Shown piece after piece: positions 7,685-15,867 of a DNA stretch of 64,000 nucleotides. The DNA is taken from positions 62,001-126,000 of the forward strand of contig CAWGHW010000011.1 of assembly GCA_963822485.1 (NCBI GenBank). The letters run 5' to 3'. The notes under the pieces were generated by a model that was given only the letters and a program-made list of their open reading frames with translations, did not search any database and was not told the origin of the DNA. The position numbers were made by a program, and so were the translations under genes. This DNA is from DASUBV01 sp963822485. Lineage in GTDB: Bacteria; Actinomycetota; Actinomycetes; Streptosporangiales; Streptosporangiaceae. Positions within the stretch are counted from its first letter, which is position 1. Every line of letters begins with the position of its first letter.

Positions 7685-7756
7685 AGGCGGAAGCGGGAAT
7701 CGAACCCGCGTACAGGGCTTTGCAGGCCCTTGCCTAAGCCACTCGGCCATTCCGCC
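7685..7756 (-). tRNA. tRNA-Cys (GCA)
   Basis: Acceptor GGCGGAA pairs with TTCCGCC, discriminator T, no encoded CCA. The anticodon stem GGGCC/(A)GCCC has the loop with GCA. T arm GCGGGTTCGATTCCCGC. Middle member of the Gly-Cys-Val cluster. Confidence 0.95.
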
Positions 7757-7840
7757 ACAGACCCGTCCCCGAGAGGATCGGCCCGAGTACCGCTGAGCCG
7801 TGCTGGCCGTCGGCGCGCGAGACGGCTTCCGGCACTTCCG

Positions 7841-7913
7841 AGCGGACGACGGGATTCGAACCCGCGACCCTCACCTTGGCAAGGTGATGCTCTACCAGCT
7901 GAGCCACGTCCGC
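7841..7913 (-). tRNA. tRNA-Gly (GCC)
   Basis: Acceptor GCGGACG, D arm GCTCAGCTGGTAGAGC, anticodon stem CACCT with loop TGCCA giving GCC, T arm CGGGTTCGAATCCCG. Seventy-three nucleotides, first gene of the minus-strand cluster. Confidence 0.95.
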
Positions 7914-8341
7914 CTGCTGCCAGCTAGTCCGGATCGTGATCCGGAGCGCCGAAAGCGTGCGTGAAGAACTGTAGCCGATCCTGCCCGGCCCGCAAACTCG
8001 ACTCCGCGCGGGGGTGCGACCTGGCCCGACCCCACGAAGCGGACAGCGACTTGTGTGCCGACACAAGCCGGGCTCGGACCCGGTCCGGCCAGATCCGGCC
8101 TGGGCGCCCGAGCCAGTCGCGCAGGCCCGGGCTGTCCGCTGGCGACAGCATCCTGGCAGCACCCTGGAAATGCGCAGAATGACAGGTGCGCGGCCGTATC
8201 GGCTTGTTATCGTCCGTCACGTCATCGGGGAACTGTCCGGAAAAAGCCTGGCGTCATTGCCGGGCAGGCCGGATAACTCGGGCGATGGGCGTTAGGCGGA
8301 ATTGCGCCGTTCGCGCGTGGACAATGCGCGGGCCGGGCGCC
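7914..8341. other. Intergenic region upstream of the tRNA cluster
   Basis: This must hold the promoter for the minus-strand tRNA-Gly/Cys/Val transcript. No gene is supported. Confidence 0.5.
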
Positions 8342-8764
8342 CTAGGCTCGCCAGAGAAGATCGTCGAGCTCGTCGTCGACGTCGAGGAACTCGCTCTCCG
8401 CGCCTTCGGCGATCATCTCGAAGGTGCGGGCGAGGAACGCACCCGTCGCGGCGCGCGGCGCCTCGAAATGTGCCTCCCCGAACGGGGACGAAAGCGCCAG
8501 GTTCAGTAGTTCGCGGCCGTGCTCGTCGGACGGCCATACCTGGACGTCGCCCTCGCCCGCATGGCCCTCAAGGCCTGCGGTCAGCAGCTCCCTGGCGAAG
8601 ATCCACTCGACAGGCTCGTCGGCACCCACGTGGAAGGCCATGCGGATGGCGTACGGGTCGTCGGCGCTGTAGTACAGGCTGGCCACGAGGGGAACAACCC
8701 CGTGCTCGGGAACCACCAGACTGAGTCCGAGTTCGGCGGACACGGTCGCGCTGCTGTTCATCAT
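8342..8764 (-). CDS. SsgA-family sporulation/cell-division regulator (SsgB-like)
   Basis: About 140 residues matching the SsgA-like family that in streptomycetes positions FtsZ and controls sporulation septation. Diagnostic stretches are LYYSADDPYAIRMAFH, VEWIFARELLTAGL, GDVQVWPS and LALSSPFGEAHFEAP. I start it at the first of two adjacent ATGs (8764), with AAAGG about 11 bases upstream. An upstream in-frame extension has no family similarity. It stands alone between tRNA loci. Whether it is the SsgB orthologue or another paralogue cannot be decided without a tree. Confidence 0.9.
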   Translation of the reverse strand: MMNSSATVSAELGLSLVVPEHGVVPLVASLYYSADDPYAIRMAFHVGADEPVEWIFARELLTAGLEGHAGEGDVQVWPSDEHGRELLNLALSSPFGEAHFEAPRAATGAFLARTFEMIAEGAESEFLDVDDELDDLLWRA

Positions 8765-9413
8765 CGGGGTCAGACCTTTGCCTTGTCGTGTCCCGGATTG
8801 CCGGGCTTCTTTATTGGTATGCGTTTGGCAAGCCTTATGGCGCATAACGTGCCGCTGGAATGTTGTCGCGGGAGGTTAATTCCGCGAAACGAGCCACTCG
8901 TAACCTCGGTCACTGATCAACAAAACCAGCCCGACTAGGCTCGACCCGGTCAAACGCTTCGGCAGATAAAACACGGTTTCTGGCGCGTCCTGTTCCATGC
9001 CGCCCCACGACGGGATGTGACCTTCGTCTCACTGAACAACCTGGTGATGACCTGCCGCGTCAGCATGCGCCCCGACGATACGTGAGAGTCGGTATTTCCC
9101 CGGCTTTCGCTTGATTCGACGAGCGATCGGGGCGCGAAACCGGACTCGCAAATCAGGACATAAACTAATTCGCGACCCGGCCGTTAGCCGATGCGACGTC
9201 GCTTCCCAGGGCGGGACCGAGTCGCGGCGCCCAGGGCGGACCAAGTGGAAGGGGGACCTGCGAGCGGAGGACGGGTGGTCGCCGGAGCCGGGAAACTGCC
9301 AGCGGGAGGCGGACCGAGGCAGTGTCGCCGGCGGAGTTGGCGAGTGGGCACAGGGACTGGCGGATGCGCTACGCTAAAACAGCCGTTGCGGGGCCGGACA
9401 GGCCCGCAGGCAC
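8765..9413. other. Intergenic region, no gene seen
   Basis: About 650 bp. It includes a less GC-rich stretch next to the SsgA-like start (8800-8900), the likely promoter, and the promoter region of tRNA-Val(CAC). No supported coding sequence. Confidence 0.5.
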
Positions 9414-9485
9414 GGGCGATTGGCTCAGCGGAAGAGCACTGCCTTCACACGGCAGGGGTCACTGGTTCGAATCCAGTATCGCCCA
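9414..9485 (+). tRNA. tRNA-Val (CAC)
   Basis: Acceptor GGGCGAT pairs with ATCGCCC, discriminator A. D arm GCTC...GAGC, anticodon stem CTGCC/GGCAG with loop TTCACAC giving CAC, T arm CTGGTTCGAATCCAG. Seventy-two nucleotides, no encoded CCA; a hairpin follows 12 bases later. Confidence 0.95.
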
Positions 9486-9497
9486 CGACAGCAGGGG

Positions 9498-9529
9498 AGC
9501 CCGCGAGGTGTTGGCGCACCTCACGGGCT
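9498..9529 (+). terminator. Hairpin terminator after tRNA-Val(CAC)
   Basis: AGCCCGCGAGGTG - TTGGCG - CACCTCACGGGCT: 13-bp stem with one C/A mismatch and a six-base loop. No long T tract, as is common in high-GC actinomycetes. Confidence 0.75.
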
Positions 9530-9560
9530 GTGAGTAACACCGCGCTCGGGTACATCGCAC

Positions 9561-9740
9561 CACCTGAACGACATCTGGGCCTGGACGGGGACGACCTGGA
9601 CGCGGCCGCCTCGCCAGGGCTGCGGGCCTCCGGGTCTCTGCTATACGACCGGGACCCTGCACAAGCTGGTGCTGTTCGCGGGCAGCACGGGCCGCCCAGG
9701 CCGCGCTGACCCGGCCACGACCTGGACCTGGAACGGGACG
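9561..9740 (+). pseudogene. Kelch / galactose-oxidase-like repeat protein relic
   Basis: The plus frame reads HLNDIWAWTGTTWT, then after about 30 residues LVLFAGSTGRPG and TTWTWNGT. This is the blade pattern (NDTWTWDGTTWTQ ... LVLFGG) of actinobacterial kelch-like beta-propeller proteins. Only about one and a half blades remain, with no start codon or secretion signal. It lies directly after a tRNA gene, so it may be the stub of a disrupted or deleted gene. Confidence 0.5.
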
Positions 9741-10053
9741 CGCTTGCGGCAGGCCGACATGATCACGTCCGGCGGACGCCGGCCGCCCGGTGCCGGTCCC
9801 AGCCCGGGCCTGCCGCCCCGGCCGAGCAAAGCAGGCGAAAATCCAGACCACCGTTCTTCGCCCCCGGTCAGGGCTTGATGATCAATGGCCACGGCGACTG
9901 GATGCCCTGGCCTGCGCCTTGCATACGCCCTGGCCCGAATCAAGCAGCAATGGCCAGCTACGCCATTCTCTGTGTTACTCGTTACTGATCATTTACGCCG
10001 CCAATAGGTTCTCCGCCCGCCGAGTCGGGTACCTCACGTGACGCTAAGTAACT
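9741..10053. other. Intergenic region before L,D-transpeptidase genes
   Basis: About 310 bp. An AT-richer segment at 9955-10015 is a likely promoter region for the following gene. No other feature was recognised. Confidence 0.4.
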
Positions 10054-10119
10054 ATGATGGCGCAGGCAGTTACGCATGGTGATCGCGCGGGCTGGGTAAG
10101 GCGCGGACGGGGGATCGGC

Positions 10120-11541
10120 GTGTTCGGTGTTCGGGGGGCCGGCAAGCAGGCGGCTGGCGAGACGGCAGCGGGAGAAGCAGCTGGCCAGACAGCGGCTGAC
10201 GAGACGACAGCTGCCCAGGCAGCATCAGGCCAGACAGCAGCATCTGGCCAGGCAGCGTCAGGCGAGCCAGCGGCTAGCCAGGCAACGGCTAACAGGCAGC
10301 TGACTGGCCAGGGGACGAAGCAGCTACAGCCGGGCGGCCCGTCGGGTCCCTCGGGCTCAGGGCCGGAGGAGCCCCGCTCAGGCGGGCCCCAGCGCCGGAC
10401 CAAGATCATTCTTCTGACGGCGGTAGCGGCCGCGGTGCTGGTGGCGGGCGTGGCCTTCGCGCTGGTCCACGGGGGCAGCACGCCAGCGGGGTCGAGCACG
10501 CCGAAGCAGAGTCATGGCACGGGGACGGTCGCGGCGCTGCGCGTGTTGTCGGTACTGCCGGCGTCGAACACCCGCCACGTGAACGGCAGCGCGCCAGTGA
10601 TGGTCCAGTTCTCGGCCCCGGTGGCGCCGGGCTCGCCGGACCCGGTGATCCGCCCGGCGGTCGCGGGCACCTGGCGCCCGGTAGGCAACGACCTGGCGTT
10701 CACGCCGACGCATCCGTTCCGGCCGTCGAGCCGGTTCACGGTCACGGTGCCCGCCGGCCAGGGCGGAGTCCGGACCGTCGGCGGCGGCCTGCTGGCCAAG
10801 TCGGTCACGGCGCACTTCAGCACGGGCGCCTACACCCAGCTCCGGCTGGCCCAGCTGCTGGGCCAGCTCGGCTACCTGCCCGTGACCTGGTCGGCGACGC
10901 AGTCGCCGGCCCTGCGCTCGGAGGAGCACGACAGCGGCACGCCGTCCAGCCAGGCGGCGCTGGCGTACAACCCGCCGGCCGGGCGGTTCACCTGGAAGCC
11001 GGGCTACCCGGCGATGCTGGCCAGCATGTGGCAGCCGAGCCACGCCAACGTGGTCTTGCGCGGCGCGGTGATGGCCTTCGAGTCCCAGCATCACATGACG
11101 CTCAACGCGGACCTCAGCCCGAGGTTCTGGAACGCCCTGTTCCGGGCGGCGGCCGCGGGCCAGCGGAACGCGAACGGATATACCTACGCCATCGCCAGCA
11201 AGTCACTGCCGGAGTCGCTGACGATCTGGCACGACGGCCGGCAGGTGTTCCGCAGTCTGGCTAATACCGGTATTCCGGTCTCGCCGACGGTGGACGGTAC
11301 ATTCCCCGTTTACCTCAGGTTCAGGTTCCAGATCATGCGGGGCGTCAACCCGGACGGCAGCTCCTACGCCGACCCGGTCTCGTTCGTCTCGTACTTCAAC
11401 GGCGGCGACGCGGTGCACTACTTCCCGCGCGGCTCCTACGGCTTCCAGCAGAGCCTGGGCTGCGTAGAGCTGCCGTACAGCTCCGCCCAGCAGGCCTACC
11501 CGTACCTGACTTACGGCAGCCTGGTGACCGTCGCCGGCTAG
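10120..11541 (+). CDS. Membrane-anchored L,D-transpeptidase (YkuD), first of tandem pair
   Basis: Cross-links peptidoglycan stem peptides (3-3 links) at the outer face. Order: an Ala/Gly/Thr-rich cytoplasmic tail, one membrane segment (about residues 95-117, KIILLTAVAAAVLVAGVAFA), a bacterial Ig-like domain (VLSVLPASNTRHVNG ... FTPTHPFRPSSRFTVTVP), and a peptidoglycan-binding-like helical segment (GAVMAFESQHHMTLNADLSP). The YkuD catalytic domain comes last, with HYFPRGSYGFQQSLGCVELP holding the nucleophile Cys about 25 residues from the end. I prefer GTG 10120 because GGGGGA precedes it; ATG 10054 is in frame but lacks a Shine-Dalgarno. The next gene is a paralogue. Confidence 0.88.
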   Translation: MFGVRGAGKQAAGETAAGEAAGQTAADETTAAQAASGQTAASGQAASGEPAASQATANRQLTGQGTKQLQPGGPSGPSGSGPEEPRSGGPQRRTKIILLTAVAAAVLVAGVAFALVHGGSTPAGSSTPKQSHGTGTVAALRVLSVLPASNTRHVNGSAPVMVQFSAPVAPGSPDPVIRPAVAGTWRPVGNDLAFTPTHPFRPSSRFTVTVPAGQGGVRTVGGGLLAKSVTAHFSTGAYTQLRLAQLLGQLGYLPVTWSATQSPALRSEEHDSGTPSSQAALAYNPPAGRFTWKPGYPAMLASMWQPSHANVVLRGAVMAFESQHHMTLNADLSPRFWNALFRAAAAGQRNANGYTYAIASKSLPESLTIWHDGRQVFRSLANTGIPVSPTVDGTFPVYLRFRFQIMRGVNPDGSSYADPVSFVSYFNGGDAVHYFPRGSYGFQQSLGCVELPYSSAQQAYPYLTYGSLVTVAG

Positions 11542-11576
11542 CCCGAAACCGGCCGAAAACCGCCCGAGCACGGCCG

Positions 11577-11614
11577 CCCGCCCGGTTCCCTGACGTAGCA
11601 GGGGGCCGGGCGGG
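11577..11614 (+). terminator. Hairpin terminator after first L,D-transpeptidase
   Basis: CCCGCCCGGTTCCCT and AGGGGGCCGGGCGGG pair around an eight-base loop, 35 bp after the stop codon. Confidence 0.7.
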
Positions 11615-11783
11615 TTGCCATGTCCTGGTCACATTTCGGCGTCCGTTTCTTAACAAGATCCCAAAGTGCTCCAGACCCGGCCCATATGGCTCCCAGTGAG
11701 AGAATCTCCTGGTATACATCAGGTCATCTGACACATCGCCGGCCCTGCGCGGGGCTGGGCGCGTATGGCGAGGGAGCGCGCCT

Positions 11784-12955
11784 TTGTCTGGATTGGGTAG
11801 TGTCCGCGTCCGGATCATCGCACTGGCCGGGGTGATCGTCGTCCTGCTGGGCGCCGGGCTGTGGATCGCTATGTCACACGCCAAAGCTCAGTCAACCGCG
11901 GGGGGCTGGCCGGCCACCAGGGGAGCGCGGCCAAGGACGCCAGCAAGGCCAAGGTGCCGCTCAAGGTCATGTCGGTGACCCCGGCCGCGGGCACCGTCGG
12001 GGTCAACGGGGCGGCGCCGATCAAGGTCACGTTCTCGACGGCGCTGGCCGCCGATTCGTCGATGCCGACCGTCCGGCCCAGGATCGCGGGCAGCTGGCGG
12101 CGGGCGGGCACCGACGCCATCGAGTTCGTCCCGGCCCGCGGGTTCGTCCAGCACGCCCGGGTCCGGGTCGCGATTCCGGCCGGCATGACGTCGGCCGGCG
12201 GGGGCCAGCTCGCCACGGCGAGCGTGGTGCGGTTCCGCGTCGGGGCCTACTCCAGGGCCCGCCTGGCGCAGCTGCTGGCTCAGCTCGGCTACCTGCCGCT
12301 GACCTGGGCCCCGGCCTCGGGCCAGACCGCGCCGGCGCTGGGCACCGGCTTCTCCGCCCAGGTCGCCGCGGCCTACACGCCGCCGTCCGGCTCGTTCACC
12401 TGGAAGGCGGGCTACCCGCTGCGGCTGCGCCAGTTCTGGAACAACGGCGCGGACGCCGGCCTGATCATCCACGGCGCGGTGATGGCCTTCGAGTCCGACC
12501 ACGGCATGACCATGGACGGCGTGGCCGGCCCGGCGGTCTGGCGGGCGATGCTGCGCTCCGCGGCCAGGGACAACGCCAACCGGCATGGCTACACCTACGC
12601 GGTGGCCAGCCAGCACGCGCCGGAGTACCTGAGCGTGTGGCACAACGGCCGCCGGATCCTGCACACGCTGGCCAACACCGGCATCCCGGCCGCGCCGACG
12701 ACCGTCGGGACGGCCGCGGTCTACCTCAAGTACTCGTTCCAGATCATGCGCGGCACCAACCCGGACGGCTCGAAGTACGCCGACCCGGTGTCCTGGGTCT
12801 CGTACTTCCGGTCCGGGGAGGCGGTGCACTACTTCCCGCGCGGCGGCTACGGGTACCAGCAGAGCCTGGGCTGCGTCGAGCTGCCCATGGCGCAGGCGCA
12901 CTACATCTGGCCGTACATGACCTACGGCACGCTGGTCACGGTCACCGCGGCCTAA
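11784..12955 (+). CDS. L,D-transpeptidase (YkuD), second of tandem pair, one frameshift
   Basis: Paralogue of the preceding gene with the same architecture but a short cytoplasmic end. A TTG start at 11784 has GAGGGAG upstream. The N-terminal anchor (RIIALAGVIVVLLGAGLWIA) is in one frame. The Ig-like, peptidoglycan-binding and YkuD domains (GYGYQQSLGCVELP) are in another, switching at the run of six G at about 11899-11904. One missing G would restore a single 390-residue protein. Because the catalytic half is intact and well conserved, a consensus error is likelier than true inactivation. Without the first part, the in-frame GTG/ATG starts near 11861 would give an unanchored protein. Confidence 0.82.
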
Positions 12956-12972
12956 CCCCGCGAGGCCGCATA

Positions 12973-13009
12973 GAGGCCAGGTACTGGCGCACAGCCGGTG
13001 CCTGGCCTC
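12973..13009 (+). terminator. Hairpin terminator after second L,D-transpeptidase
   Basis: GAGGCCAGGTAC and GTGCCTGGCCTC form a 12-bp stem (one G-T type pair) around a 13-base loop, between the transpeptidase and thrS. Confidence 0.65.
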
Positions 13010-13075
13010 GATAGCATCGGGACCGGGATGCCGCGGGCACGGGCCGGCGGCGCCATCACACTCAAGGAGCCAGCC

Positions 13076-15124
13076 GTGCCTGCCGACAAGCTGCACATCA
13101 CCCTCGCCGGACGCGAGCACGTGGTGGAAGCGGGCACGACGGCGGCCGCCCTGCTCGACGCCGACCCGGCGCCGGCCATCGCGGCCCGGGTCAACGGCAC
13201 GCTGCGTGACCTGGCCGCGCCGCTGGCCGACGGCGACGTGGTGGAGCCGGTGGCCGCCGACAGCCCGGACGGGCTGTCGATCGTGCGCCACTCGACCGCG
13301 CACGTGCTGGCCCAGGCCGTGCAGGAGCTGTTCCCGGCCGCCAGGCTGGGCATCGGCCCGCCGGTGGAGAACGGCTTCTACTACGACTTCGACGTGCCTG
13401 CCGCGTTCGGCCCGGATGACCTGAAGGCCATCGAGCAGCGCATGCGCCAGATCGTCAAGCAGGGCCAGCGCTTCCAGCGCCGCCCGGTCAGCGACGACGA
13501 GGCCCGGGCTGAGCTGGCCGGCGAGCCGTACAAGCTGGAGCTGATCTCGCTCAAGGGCAGCGGCCCGGAGGCCGCGGCCGCGGCCACCGAGATCGCCGAC
13601 GCCGACATCGCCGCGTCGGAGACCGCCAGCGGCCTGGCGGTCAGCGACGAGGAGGCGGTGGAGGTCGGCGGCGGCCAGCTGACCATCTACGACAACGTCG
13701 ACGCCAAGACCGGCGAGCTGCGCTGGAAGGACCTGTGCCGGGGCCCGCACGTGCCCACCACCCGGCACATCCCGGCGTTCAAGCTGATGCGCAGCGGCGG
13801 CGCCTACTGGCGCGGCAGCGAGAAGAACCCGCAGCTCCAGCGGATCTACGGCACCGCGTGGGCCTCCCGCGAGGCGCAGGACGACTACCTGCACCTGCTG
13901 GCGGAGGCGGAGAAGCGCGACCACCGCAAGCTGGGCGCGGAGCTGGACCTGTACTCGTTCCCGACCGAGATCGGCAGCGGGCTGGCCGTCTTCCACCCCA
14001 AGGGCGGGATGATCCGCAAGCTCATGGAGGACTACTCGCGGCGCCGCCACGAGGAGGCGGGCTACGAGTTCGTCAACACCCCGCACATCACCAAGTCGGA
14101 GCTGTTCGAGATCTCCGGCCACCTGGACTGGTTCGGGGAGAACATCTACCCGCCAATGGAGCTTGAGGGGGCCAAGTACTACCTCAAGCCCATGAACTGC
14201 CCCATGCACATCCTGATCTACCGGGCGCGCGGGCGGTCCTACCGCGAGCTGCCGCTGCCGCTGTTCGAGTTCGGCACCGTCTACCGGTACGAGAAGTCCG
14301 GCGTGGTGCACGGCCTGACCCGGGTGCGCGGGCTGACCATGGACGACGCTCACATCTTCTGCACCCGAGAGCAGGCCGGCGAGCAACTGCGCAAGCTGCT
14401 GACCTTTGTTCTGGATCTGCTGCGTGACTACGGCCTGAACGATTTCTACCTGGAGCTGTCCACCCGCGACGACGTCAAGGACAAGTGGGTCGGCAGCCCC
14501 GAGGACTGGGAGCAGGCGACCGAGGAGCTGCGCCAGGCCGCGCTGGCGTCCGGGCTGGAGCTGGTGGCCGACCCGGGCGGCGCCGCGTTCTACGGGCCGA
14601 AGATCTCGGTCCAGGTCAGGGACGCGATCGGCCGGACCTGGCAGCTGTCGACCATCCAGGTCGACTACAACCTGCCCAAGCGGTTCGGCCTGGAGTACCA
14701 GGCCGCGGACGGCAGCCGGCAGCAGCCGATCATGATCCACCGGGCCCTGTTCGGGTCCATCGAGCGGTTCCTCGGCATCCTGGTCGAGCACTACGCGGGC
14801 GCGTTCCCGCCGTGGCTGGCGCCGGTCCAGGTGGTCGGCATCCCGATCGCCGACGCGCACGCTTCCTACCTGGAGGGCGTGGCCGCCCAGCTGCGCGAGC
14901 GCGGCATCCGGGTCGAGGTGGACACGGCCGACGACCGGATGCAGAAGAAGATCAGGACCGCGCAGAAGCAGAAGGTCCCGTTCATGCTGCTGGCCGGGGA
15001 CGACGACGTGTCCAAGGGCGCGGTCTCGTTCCGGTACCGCAGCGGCGAGCAGCGCAACGGCGTGCCGGTATCCGAGGCGATCGCGGAGATCGTGTCGGCG
15101 GTGGACCGCCGGATACAGGTCTGA
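13076..15124 (+). CDS. thrS: Threonine--tRNA ligase
   Basis: Charges tRNA-Thr. About 682 residues: an N-terminal TGS domain, the editing domain (HSTAHVLAQAVQELFP, then LCRGPHVP), the class II catalytic core with LKPMNCPMHILIY (zinc Cys), motif 2 RYEKSGVVHGLTRVRG and motif 3 GSIERFLGILVEHY, and a C-terminal anticodon-binding domain. The GTG at 13076 is chosen because AAGGAG lies six bases upstream and the TGS domain starts right after it; longer in-frame starts add unrelated residues. The downstream HIT gene is five bases away, as in mycobacteria. Confidence 0.96.
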   Translation: MPADKLHITLAGREHVVEAGTTAAALLDADPAPAIAARVNGTLRDLAAPLADGDVVEPVAADSPDGLSIVRHSTAHVLAQAVQELFPAARLGIGPPVENGFYYDFDVPAAFGPDDLKAIEQRMRQIVKQGQRFQRRPVSDDEARAELAGEPYKLELISLKGSGPEAAAAATEIADADIAASETASGLAVSDEEAVEVGGGQLTIYDNVDAKTGELRWKDLCRGPHVPTTRHIPAFKLMRSGGAYWRGSEKNPQLQRIYGTAWASREAQDDYLHLLAEAEKRDHRKLGAELDLYSFPTEIGSGLAVFHPKGGMIRKLMEDYSRRRHEEAGYEFVNTPHITKSELFEISGHLDWFGENIYPPMELEGAKYYLKPMNCPMHILIYRARGRSYRELPLPLFEFGTVYRYEKSGVVHGLTRVRGLTMDDAHIFCTREQAGEQLRKLLTFVLDLLRDYGLNDFYLELSTRDDVKDKWVGSPEDWEQATEELRQAALASGLELVADPGGAAFYGPKISVQVRDAIGRTWQLSTIQVDYNLPKRFGLEYQAADGSRQQPIMIHRALFGSIERFLGILVEHYAGAFPPWLAPVQVVGIPIADAHASYLEGVAAQLRERGIRVEVDTADDRMQKKIRTAQKQKVPFMLLAGDDDVSKGAVSFRYRSGEQRNGVPVSEAIAEIVSAVDRRIQV

Positions 15125-15129
15125 CGGCG

Positions 15130-15666
15130 GTGCCGGACGAAGTCGAGCACCAGGACGGCGCGGGCACGCCGGATGGCTTCCAGCGCCTCTGGATGCCGCA
15201 CCGGATGGCCTACATCAAGGGCGAGGGCAAGCCGGGCGAGACGGACGAGTGCCCGTTCGACCGGCTGCCCCGGCTCCCCGACAGCGAGGCGCTGATCGTC
15301 GCCCGCGGCGTGCTGGTCTACGCGGTGCTCAATTTGTATCCCTATAACAGCGGTCATCTGATGGTGGTCCCGTACCGGCACGTGGCCGACTACACCGAGC
15401 TGGACGACAAGGAGACGGCCGAGCTGGCCGACTTCACCAAGCGGGCCATGACGGCGCTGCGCGAGGCGTCGGGCGCGCAGGGCTTCAACATCGGCATGAA
15501 CATGGGCGGCGTGGCCGGCGCGGGCATCGCGGGTCACCTGCACCAGCACGTGGTCCCCCGCTGGGGCGGCGACGCCAACTTCATGCCCGTCATCGGCGGC
15601 ACCAAGGTCCTGCCCCAGCTCCTGGCCGACACCCGCGACCTCCTGGCCGCCGCCTGGCCCGCGTAG
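15130..15666 (+). CDS. HIT-family AP4A phosphorylase-like protein
   Basis: A 178-residue histidine-triad protein, by gene order the counterpart of mycobacterial Rv2613c (AP4A phosphorylase), placed right after thrS, whose enzyme can make AP4A. The catalytic motif is HLHQHVVPRW, and LNLYPYNSGHLMVVPYRH is the conserved N-terminal HIT segment. GTG start six bases after the thrS stop, clearly one operon. Phosphorylase rather than hydrolase activity is inferred from orthology. Confidence 0.88.
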   Translation: MPDEVEHQDGAGTPDGFQRLWMPHRMAYIKGEGKPGETDECPFDRLPRLPDSEALIVARGVLVYAVLNLYPYNSGHLMVVPYRHVADYTELDDKETAELADFTKRAMTALREASGAQGFNIGMNMGGVAGAGIAGHLHQHVVPRWGGDANFMPVIGGTKVLPQLLADTRDLLAAAWPA

Positions 15667-15711
15667 CCGACCCGCCAAGCTGATAACAGCAAGAAGCGAT
15701 GTACGAACCTT

Positions 15712-15758
15712 GATCACGCGGACTTTTCAGTCATAGTGACTGAAAAGTCCGCGCGATC
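15712..15758. terminator. Bidirectional hairpin between convergent genes
   Basis: GATCACGCGGACTTTTCAGT(CA) is followed by TAG and its reverse complement TGACTGAAAAGTCCGCG(CGATC): a roughly 22-bp near-perfect stem with a three-base loop. The stem contains TTTT/AAAA so either strand could terminate. It sits between thrS-HIT (plus) and EF-G2 (minus). Confidence 0.85.
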
Positions 15759-15867
15759 ACGAACGGGGAGCCTGCGCCCGGCGCGGCCGCCGAGAGGCAG
15801 CGAGCTGGCTGGCACACATGGACAACGTCGCCGGGGTGTTACCAACGGGACATCCATGAGGCCTGGG

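Noticed and set aside
11888..14860. A 990-codon open frame on the minus strand opposite an L,D-transpeptidase and thrS
   Set aside because: Reverse-strand shadow typical of high-GC DNA; no recognisable protein and it spans two real genes.
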